DNA of 64,000 nt from Cafeteria roenbergensis (Eukaryota; Sar; Bigyra; Bicosoecida; Cafeteriaceae), in NCBI GenBank assembly GCA_008330645.1, contig VLTN01000020.1, forward strand, positions 434,001-498,000, read 5' to 3'. A program made the translations under genes and the position numbers. The notes under the pieces were generated by a model. That model was not told the DNA's origin. It worked only from the letters and a program-made list of their open reading frames with translations, and did no database searches. Below, in pieces: positions 42,701-51,036 of this stretch; within the stretch, counting starts at the first letter, position 1, and each line of letters opens with the position of its first letter.

Positions 42701-45700
42701 ATGCATGCTCTTGACTGTTGGGTGATTGGCAAGTGACTCGCCGCCGAAGTCTCCTCCCCTCAGTTGCTTGCCGCTCGCCTCCCAGCGGCGGGGCAAGGAC
42801 TCCTCCCGCTTGATGGCTCTGCCCTTCACTTCGTGTCGGCTCTGCAGCAACGGCTGCCGAGCGGTGCGGCCACCGCTCATTGCAGCGGCGGCAGAGCCGA
42901 CGTCTGGCGCTCCGTGTGCGTGAGCCGCTGCGTCGCTCGGCTCCAGCGCAGCGGCGGCGCGCCCGCCGGGCCGGTCGGCTGTCTGGCCGCGCCGGCGGCG
43001 AGAGCGGCTCCCAGCGGCTTCGCGGCTTGTGCCGGCAGCACGGGGTTCGCTGGCTGCCGCGCCCGCGGCCGCTGCCCTTGCGAGTGACTCTAAGCCTTCA
43101 AACCGCGCGGCGGTGTCGGATTGGCGATACTCCGACGCCAGGCCGCCTCGTTGGCTGATCTCCTGATTCGTCGATCGCCTGCCTGCGGGCTCTGCCGACG
43201 GGTTGCCGGCGGTGCCTGGCGGTTTCCGCCTCCGAGAGACCACATCGTCCAGTCGCTGGCCAGTCATGCCCGCATCAAGGCCAAGTCTCTCGTCCATCGG
43301 CTCTGCCTCGGTCGCGTCGTCCCTCGCCTCCGTGCCACTGACACGGCTGCCCTGTGACGCCGCGCCAGGCCCATCGCTGACCGGAGTCACTTCGCTCGGG
43401 TAAGCGACACTGTCACCGCCGGCGTCGGAGAGGTTTCCGCCAAAGGACGACCCGCCCAAAACCGGCGACGTCATCGTCACGATCCTTCCGGTGCCTTCGC
43501 TGGCAGCGGCCCAATCCATCCCAGCCGCCGCAACCAAGGTGGCATCAGGAAGGGTCGTCCCAGCTCTGCCGGATTGAGAGGCTCTGCCAGACTGGGACCT
43601 GGGCCCAGCAGCGGACCGCGCCCCGGCGGAGGCAGCCCCGCGGCTGCTGAAGAGTCCCCCCGTGGAGGGCCGAGATGACCGGGTGACCGCCATGTGACCC
43701 GAGTGTGATGGCATGTCCACATCCCAGGCGCGGCCTGACGCGGACGTGCTGGCTTCCGTCGCGGCTCTGTCGGCAGAGCCAGACCGCCGAGATACCACGG
43801 CGGAGGTGGGCCGTGGCCGGCGCTGGCTGCCGCCGCGGCCGCGGCTGTGCTCCGAGCCTGCCTGGGAGGGGGCGCCCCGCGACAGGCGGCCCTCCGCCGC
43901 GGAGAGGGCGGCTGACGCGTCGGTGTCGCGACGGAATGACTGAACGGTGATGGGCTCGTGACCCATTCCGCCGGTGGGAGACGTCGCCCGGCGGAACGAT
44001 GAGCCGGCGTCACCGTGGCCCTGCCGCGACGAGGCCGCACGAGAGACCGCCATCCGATCAGGGCTCTGTCGCGCAGGCTCACTGGCAAAGCTACCACCAG
44101 CCACAGCAGCAGGGCCGAAGAACGGCAGAGCCGCGTCCTCGTCGTCGGCAGAGCCGCCTTCTGCACCGCCGACGTCGATTTGGTTGCCCTGCACGGACAG
44201 CGGCATCGAACCGAACTCGCTCCTTCCGGTAGAGCCGAGACCAATCCTTCCACTTTCGCGAGCAAGGTTCGACCCGCGCCGCCCCTGCCTCATGCCAACT
44301 CGCGGCGATGTTCGCGGCCGCTCTGCCGGCGATCCGGCCGCGCCTGCCGCAAGCCTACCGGAAGCAGAACCAGCGGGCGCAGGGCCGCGACCGCTTCCGG
44401 GCGAGGCCCCCGGGGCATGGAGCGACGCGCGCCGAGCGGACGGCTTGCTGCCCGGCAGAGCTATAGGGGATCCGATTCGGGACAGCGGGCCTCTGCTGGC
44501 AGAGCCACTTCCGGCAGCACCAGTCGCAAGCCCATCGTCCCCGCCCGCCGGGGCATGCGATCGACCAACGCGGCCCCTCCCGTCAAGCTGGCGGCCGGTG
44601 CGAGGTGAAACACGCCTCCGATCGCCGTCGGCAACCAGCGGCGAAACCGCGACCGACAGATGATGGCAAAGTGACACCCCCCACGCAGCCCTTGAACCAG
44701 CCGCGCTCTGGTCTTGGTCAGCGGCCCAACGGCTCCGGCTGATTGACCCCCCTCCCGCGGCAGCCGGACGCGACCCGTCCGGTCGGCGCCCATGCTCTAC
44801 AGCTGCGCCCGAACCCGAACGCGACCCGTCCGGTCGGCGCCCATGCTCTACAGCTGCGCCCGAACCCGAACCCGATCCTGAGCCCGAACTGGAGCCGACT
44901 CTTGCCACGTCTGCGATCACGGATCCAGCCCTCGAACCGGACGATCTTTCCGCCGACGCGCGAGCTGGGAGTCCTCCCCCTGTCGAGCGCTCGGAGGCGG
45001 CCTCGGCTCTGCCAGAGCGGCCGTGAACATCTCGGGCATCGATGGAAGGATCGGCAGAGCCACTTCGAGATCCACTTGTCAATCCACGCGGCAGAGCTGG
45101 AGTGGCAGGGCTGGCGGATAGGGTGGCCGCCCCGGGATGCCCCGTCGCCGGCGCTGGCGGCCTGTCGCCGCCTGACGGGCCTGGCCTCAGCGGAGCCCCG
45201 TTACCCGCCGTCGCATCGGCGCCGTCCTCCGGAGTCGCTACGCGAACGACCGCGTCACCGCCCTCCGAGCCGCTGTCTGAGGCGCCCGCCTCTTGCACGG
45301 GGCTCGGCCGCTGCGCCCGGGCAGGGTCAGAGCCAGTCACGGGCCCATCACCCCCGGCCGCGGCTCCCCGGGCGGCCGCCCCAACCTCTGCCAGCTGCGC
45401 CCACGACCGCGTCCGGGGCACCGATGTCGCCGCCAGAGCCTGGTCGAGCTTGTGCAGAGCCGCGTGAACGGGCGAGTCGGCGCCCTCTCCGCCGCCTCCC
45501 CCTTCCCCCCCGCCAGCCGACCCCGACGCAGGCGACTGCGCGCCTGGGGCGCTGATCCTGCCGACGGATCCTTCCATCGTTCCCGCGCCGGCTGTGTGGC
45601 GAGCGACGTCGGACGCAGCTGCCGCCGCAGCGCCGCCCGGCACCCCGCCGTCACGATGGCCGCTTGACACGCCCTTGACTGCCTCGTGATGCGAATTACC

Positions 45701-48208
45701 CATGCCACCACCCAGGGAGGCCCCCTCAGTGAGGAAGAAGGCTGGCGGCGCCTCGTCCGCCGGCGACTCGCCCCCGACAGGCCCCGGCCGGCCGGCCTTC
45801 GATCGCAGCAGCGCAACGGACCTCTCCGCAGCCGTGGCGCGACCCTGCCACGCCGATGCGAGCACCCGCGCCTCGGCCAGCTGCTCCGCCGCCTCGCGCT
45901 TCAGTCGATCTATGTCGGCATGCAAAGATCCCTCGGCCGCCTCCGCCGCCGCCGCGCGCACCCGCTGGCCGCGGACCTCCGCCTCCGCCGCTGCTAGCTG
46001 CGACCGCAGCCTCCCCGCCTCCGCCTCCGCCGCCGCCCTGCCCGCCTCCGCCTCCTCCGCCCGCCGCTGCGCCGCCGCCGCCTCCACCCTCGCCCGCTCC
46101 CATGCCGCCGCCTCGGCTGCTGCGGCTCGATCTTCCGCCGCCGACGTCGCCTCCCTCAGCTCTGCCGCTTCGTCGATCGAAAGCCTCTTCGCTGCATCGG
46201 CCTCTGCCGTCATTGCTCTGTGCTCTGCCAGCTCTGCCCGTTCTGAGAGCATGCCCAGCTCTGCTCGAAGTGAGTCCAGCTGGGCCCTGAGAGACGCGTT
46301 ATCGCTCACCTGCTCGTCGATCGACGCCGCCGCGTCCTCGGCCGCCCTCCGCGCTAGCGTCGCTCGCGATTGCAGAGCCTGCACCAGCCCGCCCGAGCGA
46401 CGCAACGCATCTCTCAGCGCACCCACCTCCTGCCGCAACGCCTCCCCTCCGCGGCCGCCCGACGTTGCAAGGCCGTCCAGCTCCACAACAGCGTCGAGGA
46501 CGTCGCCGAACATCCCCTGTAACCGCCGCGAAACCGCCGCCGAGGCGGCCCGGGCAGACCCCATTGCTTCATCGATCGCATGCATGCGCTGCTCTGCCCG
46601 CGCAACTGCAACCGCAGACTGCGGCTCTGCCAGGTCGTCGGCGCCAGTCACTCGCTGGCGCTGCAGACTCTCCAGGGCAGCCCCAAGAACCTCCACCTGC
46701 GCCGCCATGCGTGCCTGCCTCGCGGTGAATATTTCCTCCGCGGCAGTCCGGGCCGCAGCCAGCGACGCCCGGGCCGTTGCAGCTCGCAGCGCCGCCACCG
46801 CCGTGGCGGAGCCGCTGCGCGCGGCGCCCCTCCCGCCGCCGCCATCAATGCCGTCGTCGTCGCCGTCATCGTCGTCGCCGTCGTCGTTGTTGCCAGCTCG
46901 GCCTCCGGCAGCGCCCCGGCCTCGGTCGGCAGCGTCCTCCCACTTCCTGTTGGCGATGGCGATGCGACCGGCCCGTGACTGAGTCTTGACTTGCCCGGAT
47001 GACGAGCGCGCAGCGGTCTCACGCAGGCTGTCCGTTGCGTCGCTAATGATGTCCACCTGATTGACCCCCGTCACTCGACGCACCTCCTCGTCCACGGCCG
47101 CAACCGCCTCGGTGAATCGTTTCACCGCGTGCAGAGCACTTGCCCGTCGCTCCTCTGCCTCCAGCCGGAGACGCGCGGCCGCCCGCCGGTTCGCCTGCAC
47201 CTTCGAGTCCAGCTCTGCAGAGCTCACTTCGCCGCCAGCGGATGCACCCGCCTCCGAGCGCAGGCGGTGAGACGCAGCAACCTTGGCAGAGCCGTCGCCG
47301 GCAGAGCCGCTGGATATGTGAGCGACGGGCGCAGGTCCACCCCGGGCACGGATGGCAGAGAGCTCCGACTCTAGCTCCGCCTCCGCACGGTACAGCGACG
47401 CGTCGCTGTCACTGTCGCTGTCGCTGTGGCCGTGGCCGCGGCCCCCACCTCGGGCAGCCGCGCCGCCGGGCGAGCCCGCCGCCTGGCCGCCCCTGGGGCT
47501 CCTCCCGTCTGCCGAGGGGGGCCGCAGCGACGTCATGATCGATCGCGTGGTCAGCTGATAGCCGCCTGTGTTGGGCCGTTGTCGGCCTATCTTTGTGCCG
47601 TTGCCGCGGCCTGCGCGGCGCACGCCCTGCTGCGGTCTTCCTGACGCCGACGTCCGACGTCGACCGGCAGAGCCGTCCCGCGCAACGCTGGATCGCCGCC
47701 CGATCCGCCTAGGCGTTTCGGCGGCGCGCGCAGAGCCCTCCAGGGCCGACGATTGCCTATCACCCGCATCGAGCGCCGGCGGCGCCGCCGCGCCCGGACC
47801 GCCAGAATGGCTGCCCGCGGCGGTACCACCGGCGAGGAAGGCTTCGATTTCGAAGAGGGGGTGTGCGGCAGAGCCACCGGCAGAGCCGGGGGGGTGGCCA
47901 GGCCATCGGCCAGCCTGCCGAGCGCCCTGTCCGATGGCCGCAGCCGCTGGTGGCGGCGACAGCGGCGAGGCCCGCCGCCCCCACGGGGCGGTCGGTGCGG
48001 CTGCTGCCCCGGCGGAGGCGTGGGCCGGCAGGCTCGTCCGGGCAGAGGCCGGGGCGGCCCCGGAGTGCTGCCGAGCGTCAGCCGACCAGTGAGCGTCTCT
48101 GGCGGGGGTGCGGGGCGACGCAAGCTGCGCCGCGATGCGGTTGGCAGCGTGGTCGACAGGCGAGGCCTTGTCGCGCATGCGCTGGGCAGCGGCGCGCGAG
48201 TTGGACAT
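39722..48208 (-). CDS. Very large coiled-coil and disordered protein, function unknown
   Basis: A single open frame of 2,828 residues, starting MSNSRAAAQRMRDK. I do not recognise a family. Residues about 340-420 and 500-800 are strongly helical with heptad-like Ala/Leu/Glu/Arg content (SLRAQLDSLRAELGMLSERA, then RRAEEAEAGRAAAEAEAGRL), a long coiled coil. Residues about 800-2350 are Ser/Gly/Arg/Ala-rich disorder. A second helical segment near 2400-2570 includes EVLRALVLATDSEWCGRFL, RRRSTRVRARFAWKAMCEGV and AITRQSALRRRFLAARLAAS. Such proteins often build centriolar, basal-body or flagellar structures, but nothing here proves that. The gene is crowded with GGCAGAGCC 9-mers and at least nine 11-bp YGAY arrays. 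Unrecognised frame-neutral introns cannot be excluded, so the real protein may be shorter. Confidence 0.65.
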   Translation of the reverse strand: MSNSRAAAQRMRDKASPVDHAANRIAAQLASPRTPARDAHWSADARQHSGAAPASARTSLPAHASAGAAAAPTAPWGRRASPLSPPPAAAAIGQGARQAGRWPGHPPGSAGGSAAHPLFEIEAFLAGGTAAGSHSGGPGAAAPPALDAGDRQSSALEGSARAAETPRRIGRRSSVARDGSAGRRRTSASGRPQQGVRRAGRGNGTKIGRQRPNTGGYQLTTRSIMTSLRPPSADGRSPRGGQAAGSPGGAAARGGGRGHGHSDSDSDSDASLYRAEAELESELSAIRARGGPAPVAHISSGSAGDGSAKVAASHRLRSEAGASAGGEVSSAELDSKVQANRRAAARLRLEAEERRASALHAVKRFTEAVAAVDEEVRRVTGVNQVDIISDATDSLRETAARSSSGQVKTQSRAGRIAIANRKWEDAADRGRGAAGGRAGNNDDGDDDDGDDDGIDGGGGRGAARSGSATAVAALRAATARASLAAARTAAEEIFTARQARMAAQVEVLGAALESLQRQRVTGADDLAEPQSAVAVARAEQRMHAIDEAMGSARAASAAVSRRLQGMFGDVLDAVVELDGLATSGGRGGEALRQEVGALRDALRRSGGLVQALQSRATLARRAAEDAAASIDEQVSDNASLRAQLDSLRAELGMLSERAELAEHRAMTAEADAAKRLSIDEAAELREATSAAEDRAAAAEAAAWERARVEAAAAQRRAEEAEAGRAAAEAEAGRLRSQLAAAEAEVRGQRVRAAAAEAAEGSLHADIDRLKREAAEQLAEARVLASAWQGRATAAERSVALLRSKAGRPGPVGGESPADEAPPAFFLTEGASLGGGMGNSHHEAVKGVSSGHRDGGVPGGAAAAAASDVARHTAGAGTMEGSVGRISAPGAQSPASGSAGGGEGGGGGEGADSPVHAALHKLDQALAATSVPRTRSWAQLAEVGAAARGAAAGGDGPVTGSDPARAQRPSPVQEAGASDSGSEGGDAVVRVATPEDGADATAGNGAPLRPGPSGGDRPPAPATGHPGAATLSASPATPALPRGLTSGSRSGSADPSIDARDVHGRSGRAEAASERSTGGGLPARASAERSSGSRAGSVIADVARVGSSSGSGSGSGSGAAVEHGRRPDGSRSGSGAAVEHGRRPDGSRPAAAGGGSISRSRWAADQDQSAAGSRAAWGVSLCHHLSVAVSPLVADGDRRRVSPRTGRQLDGRGRVGRSHAPAGGDDGLATGAAGSGSASRGPLSRIGSPIALPGSKPSARRASLHAPGASPGSGRGPAPAGSASGRLAAGAAGSPAERPRTSPRVGMRQGRRGSNLARESGRIGLGSTGRSEFGSMPLSVQGNQIDVGGAEGGSADDEDAALPFFGPAAVAGGSFASEPARQSPDRMAVSRAASSRQGHGDAGSSFRRATSPTGGMGHEPITVQSFRRDTDASAALSAAEGRLSRGAPSQAGSEHSRGRGGSQRRPRPTSAVVSRRSGSADRAATEASTSASGRAWDVDMPSHSGHMAVTRSSRPSTGGLFSSRGAASAGARSAAGPRSQSGRASQSGRAGTTLPDATLVAAAGMDWAAASEGTGRIVTMTSPVLGGSSFGGNLSDAGGDSVAYPSEVTPVSDGPGAASQGSRVSGTEARDDATEAEPMDERLGLDAGMTGQRLDDVVSRRRKPPGTAGNPSAEPAGRRSTNQEISQRGGLASEYRQSDTAARFEGLESLARAAAAGAAASEPRAAGTSREAAGSRSRRRRGQTADRPGGRAAAALEPSDAAAHAHGAPDVGSAAAAMSGGRTARQPLLQSRHEVKGRAIKREESLPRRWEASGKQLRGGDFGGESLANHPTVKSMHAARGGSAPGAIDQSRPAMRGWSAELLGEVDGALGASDAASLEALRAAAQPHGGRPLGSAPSQAVPPAAPASARRPADVDAGPRTGRDGDVDQPWYRRSDVMQSGEHSADSSSMHSAQSDDDSDVDGTDTAGQELAGPAAAALALARRRQVSGRSAPHRQRAAESRGPGHQLAQPSKPLRGSATRYGQNSGLTAAPAAPAPESKAAERRSGDPSTDGSPLRIQQVPRLAAGAQPAARVARLAQSTARRDAAAPRGGAGAHGTAGSARRKEGSDGSAGTAAAAATAAQAPAPRLAAVSAADSAAVSRDVDDPSVRPHRPPLSRRVALGVGAERKPPSRRGVTVQRLLDAGHAGQSRASHTGWPEGGRRASEKQSTGRRLEADAAVTGAADAPADSTAEAAGTPSAAAAAAAPPAAAAATAGRDVAAVGHGPVARTSTRHHAVRGAAALSASEHVSHSDMMAESVRWPSPPHQTPEAPATSAALNLAAGSGGPGWAETGPSLSAARLAADNTRLRAALSRLADGVVTAQRAAVSVAAAASSAIVRGAGAAGHSAGRPGNEQDSGGPGVSVPAEVLRALVLATDSEWCGRFLETDAVSLIAEAIEQRRRSTRVRARFAWKAMCEGVLVAGRAAELKESAQAGLEGSGGAGSADAEGDVGRAAGGAHAATGAMGALSASVAARWCRVRAEAITRQSALRRRFLAARLAASERAARASLSVALFAAAAASLGAESPDQQLQLQMGHLRASIDPSWQSPTPGKEGRGATLVSSPQPSSVALPARRGATLLAGFSDPAHGGSGTSGLAMQLGAPPGAVTTMVRPIRPQSPPHHGPVMPQVGGGVLARSSAAGGRTSAPPADVGAAGSETYRDALAAAASGFAGEAMLQAATIVAPTAAERALVLLLRLWRPPSTPGRVAVAARAMRDRLQAAADVIGGSTDDDLGSITLRAAARLEGYAGGGMRSTSEAQRWRRLARGRGGATLLSIIVFALTGAPAELV
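41292..41324 (-). repeat. 11-bp phased array, three units
   Basis: On the plus strand TGAT at 41292 and 41303 and TGAC at 41314; RTCA is on the coding (minus) strand of the coiled-coil gene. Confidence 0.75.
41388..41431 (-). repeat. 11-bp phased array, four units with one CGAC
   Basis: Plus-strand TGAT at 41388 and 41399, CGAC at 41410 and TGAC at 41421. The CGAC unit keeps exact register, which suggests that YGAY is the consensus. Confidence 0.75.
42712..42744 (-). repeat. 11-bp phased array, three units
   Basis: Plus-strand TGAC at 42712, TGAT at 42723 and TGAC at 42734, in the coiled-coil gene. Confidence 0.75.
43684..43716 (-). repeat. 11-bp phased array, three units
   Basis: Plus-strand TGAC at 43684 and 43695 and TGAT at 43706; an extra TGAC at 43676 is out of register by three. 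Confidence 0.72.
43937..43969 (-). repeat. 11-bp phased array, three units
   Basis: Plus-strand TGAC at 43937, TGAT at 43948 and TGAC at 43959, with different 7-bp spacers. Confidence 0.75.
44770..44871 (-). repeat. 51-bp direct tandem duplication in coding sequence
   Basis: Two identical 51-bp copies (44770-44820 and 44821-44871) encode a duplicated 17-residue segment containing AAVEHGRRPDGSR in the coiled-coil protein. Identity indicates a recent event or strong conversion. Confidence 0.95.
45654..45697 (-). repeat. 11-bp phased array, four units with one CGAT
   Basis: Plus-strand CGAT at 45654, TGAC at 45665 and 45676, TGAT at 45687, in exact register inside the coiled-coil gene. Confidence 0.75.
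46954..46997 (-). repeat. 11-bp phased array, four units, two CGAY
   Basis: Plus-strand CGAT at 46954, CGAC at 46965, TGAC at 46976 and 46987; another TGAC at 47000 is two bases late. Confidence 0.72.
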
Positions 48209-48728
48209 CGTCTGCAGCCGCGCGAGCTGCCGCTGCTTAGCCGGATGGGCCGCGCGCCGTCAGCGTTTGCCAAGGCCACGGGAGAGGCCAGGCGCGACTT
48301 GCGGGGATAAGCCTGCGGCAGGGGGCGCCAAAAGCGCGGCCTGGCGGCGGGGGTCCGGAGCGGCCAATCGACGGTCAGCCGTTTGCGTCCAAGCGACTGC
48401 GGGTCGCTGGCTGCACGGCCACAAGGTGCCGAGTCACCGCAGGCGCCGGTCAGGCGGATACGATACGCGCACAGCCACCGATGCGCGCGTCCTGGGTGAC
48501 CTCGCTGCGCTGGCACGCCCAGCGGGTGGGCACGCTCGCCAGTCGCACGGCTGCTGTCCGCTGCTTGGCGAAATGTTTGGGCCTCGCAAGTATTGCAACT
48601 TTCCAGCCTCGCACGGGTTCTCCGTCTCACTCCCCTCTGCGTCCCTTTCCCGGGGCGCGGGCCAGAGGGACAGACAATAAGGCGGACCTGCGGTGGACGC
48701 GCGCCGTGATTGGCCGGTGCGGGGGGCA
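48209..48728. other. Gene-free divergent upstream region
   Basis: 520 bp between the coiled-coil start (minus) and the start of the unknown gene (plus). Sequence near 48570-48620 is locally less GC-rich (GTATTGCAACTTTCC). No repeats or RNA genes were recognised. Confidence 0.5.
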
Positions 48729-50543
48729 ATGGCCGGGCCAGTACCTGTGACGGTGCACGTGTGGGCCACAGCCGACCAAGCAGGCCTGCGGCTGCTGGCC
48801 CGTCGAACGGGGTTGGTCCTGCCGTCCGAGCTGGCGCCCGCTGACCCCAGTGCGCTCCTTTGTGGCGCGGTGGCGCGCTTGGTGCTGAGGGCGTGGCCCA
48901 GCGACTGGCTGGGCCTGCCCCAGACCGGCACCGAGGTTGCTCGAAGCAGCAAGTGCCGCGTGTTTGCAGGCACCGCAGAGGTCAACCCGACGTGGCGCGT
49001 CGCGCACGTGAGCCCCGCCGCGCTGCTGGGCCTGCTGCGGCCGCCCGACGGCCTTCACATCCTCCTGCTCCCGCCGGCAGCCACCGCTGCCCAAGCAGCA
49101 CCGGCGCTCGCGGCAGTGGACCTTCCCCGGTCGCAGCCCTGCCCGGGTCCCGCCGTCGGCCATGCAACGGACTGCTGCCAGTGCAGGGGTGCGCTGGCAG
49201 CAGCGGCTCCGCCGGCCGCTGTTGATCTGGCGGCAGCAGCGGCTCCGCCGGCCGCTGTTGATCTGGCGGCAGCAGCGGCTCCTCCGGCCGCTGTTGATCT
49301 GGCGGCAGCAGCGGCTCCGCCGGCCGCTCCGATATCAACGGCAGCCGGAGACAGCGGCCGCCCTGCCCCGCGGGCACCGTCGTCAAGCGGCTCTACCGGG
49401 CACGCAACGCAGCGCACTCGCCGGGGCAAGCGAGCGGGGAGGCGGGTGGCGCGGCGGGCGGCAGGCCCAGCGGCGGCTGATGCTGCGGCGGCTGAGGGGG
49501 CGGCGGCTGAGGGGGCGGCGGCTGAGGGGGCGGCGGCTGAGGGGGCGGCGGCTGAGGGGGCGGCGGCTGAGGGGGCGGCGGCTGAGGGGGCGGCGGCTGA
49601 CGGGCCAGCCGGCCGGGAGCTTGACTTCTGCCGTGCGCTGAATCCCAGCCCTGACGGCGGCGGCGCGGGCAGCGGCGACTCCGCCGTGGTGGGTCTGGCC
49701 GGCGTGCGTGTGGGATCGTGGGTGTGGGCTCAGTGGATGGCTCTGCCGGATGCCCCGGCACTGTCGAGTGACGAGGGGGAGGAGGAGGCGGGGGAGGGGG
49801 AGGGGGGACCTTCTGGAAGGCACGATCAACGGACCGATGACGGAGATGACGGCTCTGCCGGGAGCGACGACGGGTGGCAGCCGCCCTCCGTGGCAGGCTC
49901 CGGCGGCCGGAGGCGGAAGCGGCTGCGTCGGGGGCCGGGCGGGCAGAACGCCACGAAGCGGCCGCGGCGAGGACTGGCCGCGCCGACGGTGGTGGGGCCC
50001 CTTCGGGCGCTGGTGACTGGGGGCCCGCTGGGGCAGGGCGGCGAGTGGCGCGGCCTGCCGGGCTGGCTGCGGCTGCGGTGGAAGGCTGATGGGAAGGTGA
50101 TGGAGAGCCGAGTGGAGGCTGACGCGCTGACGATGCTGCAGCCTCTGCCCTCTGCGGCGCCCGGGCGCGGACAGGCGGCGTCGCCGCCTGCGCCAGGTGA
50201 TTGGCAGGGTGCGAATGCGGCAGAGCTGGCGGAGGCTACGGTGGCAAAGCCAGCTGGGACCCGGTCTGAGCGGCGCGCTGCTGTCGCTCCGGCAGCGGCG
50301 GACGAAGGCGCATCGCCGGGGAGTCGCGCCCAATCCGGCGTGTCCGCAGCGGCCGCGCTGGGGGCTGATTCCGCCTCTGCCGACGGCGCGGCAGGCGCTG
50401 TTGCGGGCGCGCTTGCTGCCGGCGCAGCCGCGAAGAGCTGTGGACCGGCGCGAGCTGCAGCGGTGGGCGGCCCTGCCGGGGAGGGCGGGCGTGCGCTCGG
50501 CATGGCAGCCGTGATGGCGAGGCTTCGCGCAAGCAAGGGCTAG
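48729..50543 (+). CDS. Unknown protein with internal repeats and nuclear localisation signals
   Basis: 604 residues from the first ATG (MAGPVPVTVHVWATADQAG); a GTG 36 bp upstream is unlikely to start a eukaryotic protein. I do not recognise the family. The N-terminal about 120 residues look globular (VTVHVWATADQAGLRLLARR, TWRVAHVSPAALLGLLRPP). Two Ala-rich repeat blocks follow (12-residue AAPPAAVDLAAA units and AAAEG units). Then come VGVRVGSWVWAQWMALPD-like text, an acidic stretch (SSDEGEEEAGEGEG), a strong basic cluster (GRRRKRLRRGPGGQNATKRP) and a second compact block (WLRLRWKADGKVMESRVEAD). Acidic plus basic stretches suggest a nuclear, chromatin- or RNA-associated protein, by inference only. 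It lies 493 bp upstream of CTP synthase on the same strand. Confidence 0.6.
   Translation: MAGPVPVTVHVWATADQAGLRLLARRTGLVLPSELAPADPSALLCGAVARLVLRAWPSDWLGLPQTGTEVARSSKCRVFAGTAEVNPTWRVAHVSPAALLGLLRPPDGLHILLLPPAATAAQAAPALAAVDLPRSQPCPGPAVGHATDCCQCRGALAAAAPPAAVDLAAAAAPPAAVDLAAAAAPPAAVDLAAAAAPPAAPISTAAGDSGRPAPRAPSSSGSTGHATQRTRRGKRAGRRVARRAAGPAAADAAAAEGAAAEGAAAEGAAAEGAAAEGAAAEGAAAEGAAADGPAGRELDFCRALNPSPDGGGAGSGDSAVVGLAGVRVGSWVWAQWMALPDAPALSSDEGEEEAGEGEGGPSGRHDQRTDDGDDGSAGSDDGWQPPSVAGSGGRRRKRLRRGPGGQNATKRPRRGLAAPTVVGPLRALVTGGPLGQGGEWRGLPGWLRLRWKADGKVMESRVEADALTMLQPLPSAAPGRGQAASPPAPGDWQGANAAELAEATVAKPAGTRSERRAAVAPAAADEGASPGSRAQSGVSAAAALGADSASADGAAGAVAGALAAGAAAKSCGPARAAAVGGPAGEGGRALGMAAVMARLRASKG
49196..49329 (+). 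repeat. 36-bp coding minisatellite, about 3.7 copies
   Basis: Unit GCGGCAGCAGCGGCTCCGCC plus 16 bp, encoding a 12-residue Ala/Pro/Val/Asp/Leu repeat in the unknown protein. Confidence 0.9.
49486..49605 (+). repeat. 15-bp coding minisatellite, eight copies
   Basis: Unit CGGCGGCTGAGGGGG, units every 15 bp from 49486, encoding Ala-Ala-Glu-Gly-Ala. Seven copies are identical and the last differs. Confidence 0.93.
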
Positions 50544-51036
50544 GCGCCGCGTGCGTGGTTCCGCGGCCGGTGGGCCAGGTGCGTGCTGGGCGCCCCGCTG
50601 CCCTCCCTGCTGCTCGCACGGCAGGTCGCGGCCTCGAGCCGCAGGTATTTTGCGCGCACGCTTGCCCAGTGCGCCAATCAGCGAAGGGCCTCGGAGGACC
50701 ACGCCCCGAGGCCCAGACGGTGGGCTTCGACCGCTGGCGCCACTGCGGCTCCCCAGGCGGGCCACGCGCGCAGCATGCGCCGGGCGATCCGGGTCGGTGC
50801 AGCAGTGCGTGCGCGCGTGCCCCCTGGGGCTGCTTCCCATGGCCAATTCGTTTGCAAACGGCGGCGCTGCGTCGATTTGCGGCTCTGCTCGCCGCGGCTC
50901 TGCGCAGAGCGCCGAGGTGTGAGGAGACTGGCGGCCATTTTTCCCAAGCAGCACTTGCGGAGCTCCGCAAGCAAACCACCCCCCACCCGATTGCTTCCGT
51001 TCCCGGAAGTCGCCCTCGGCAAACGTTCCGACCACC
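50544..51036. other. Gene-free intergenic region before CTP synthase
   Basis: 493 bp between two genes on the plus strand; it should hold the 3' end signal of the unknown gene and the CTP synthase promoter. No clear motif was recognised. Confidence 0.5.

Noticed and set aside
43157-43176. TGAT/TGAT/CGAT spaced 8 bp apart
   Set aside because: Short and out of the 11-bp register; not distinguishable from chance by eye.
45702-46982. Plus-strand Ala/Ser-rich frame opposite the coiled-coil gene
   Set aside because: The minus frame shows heptad-like coiled coil; the plus frame is its compositional shadow.
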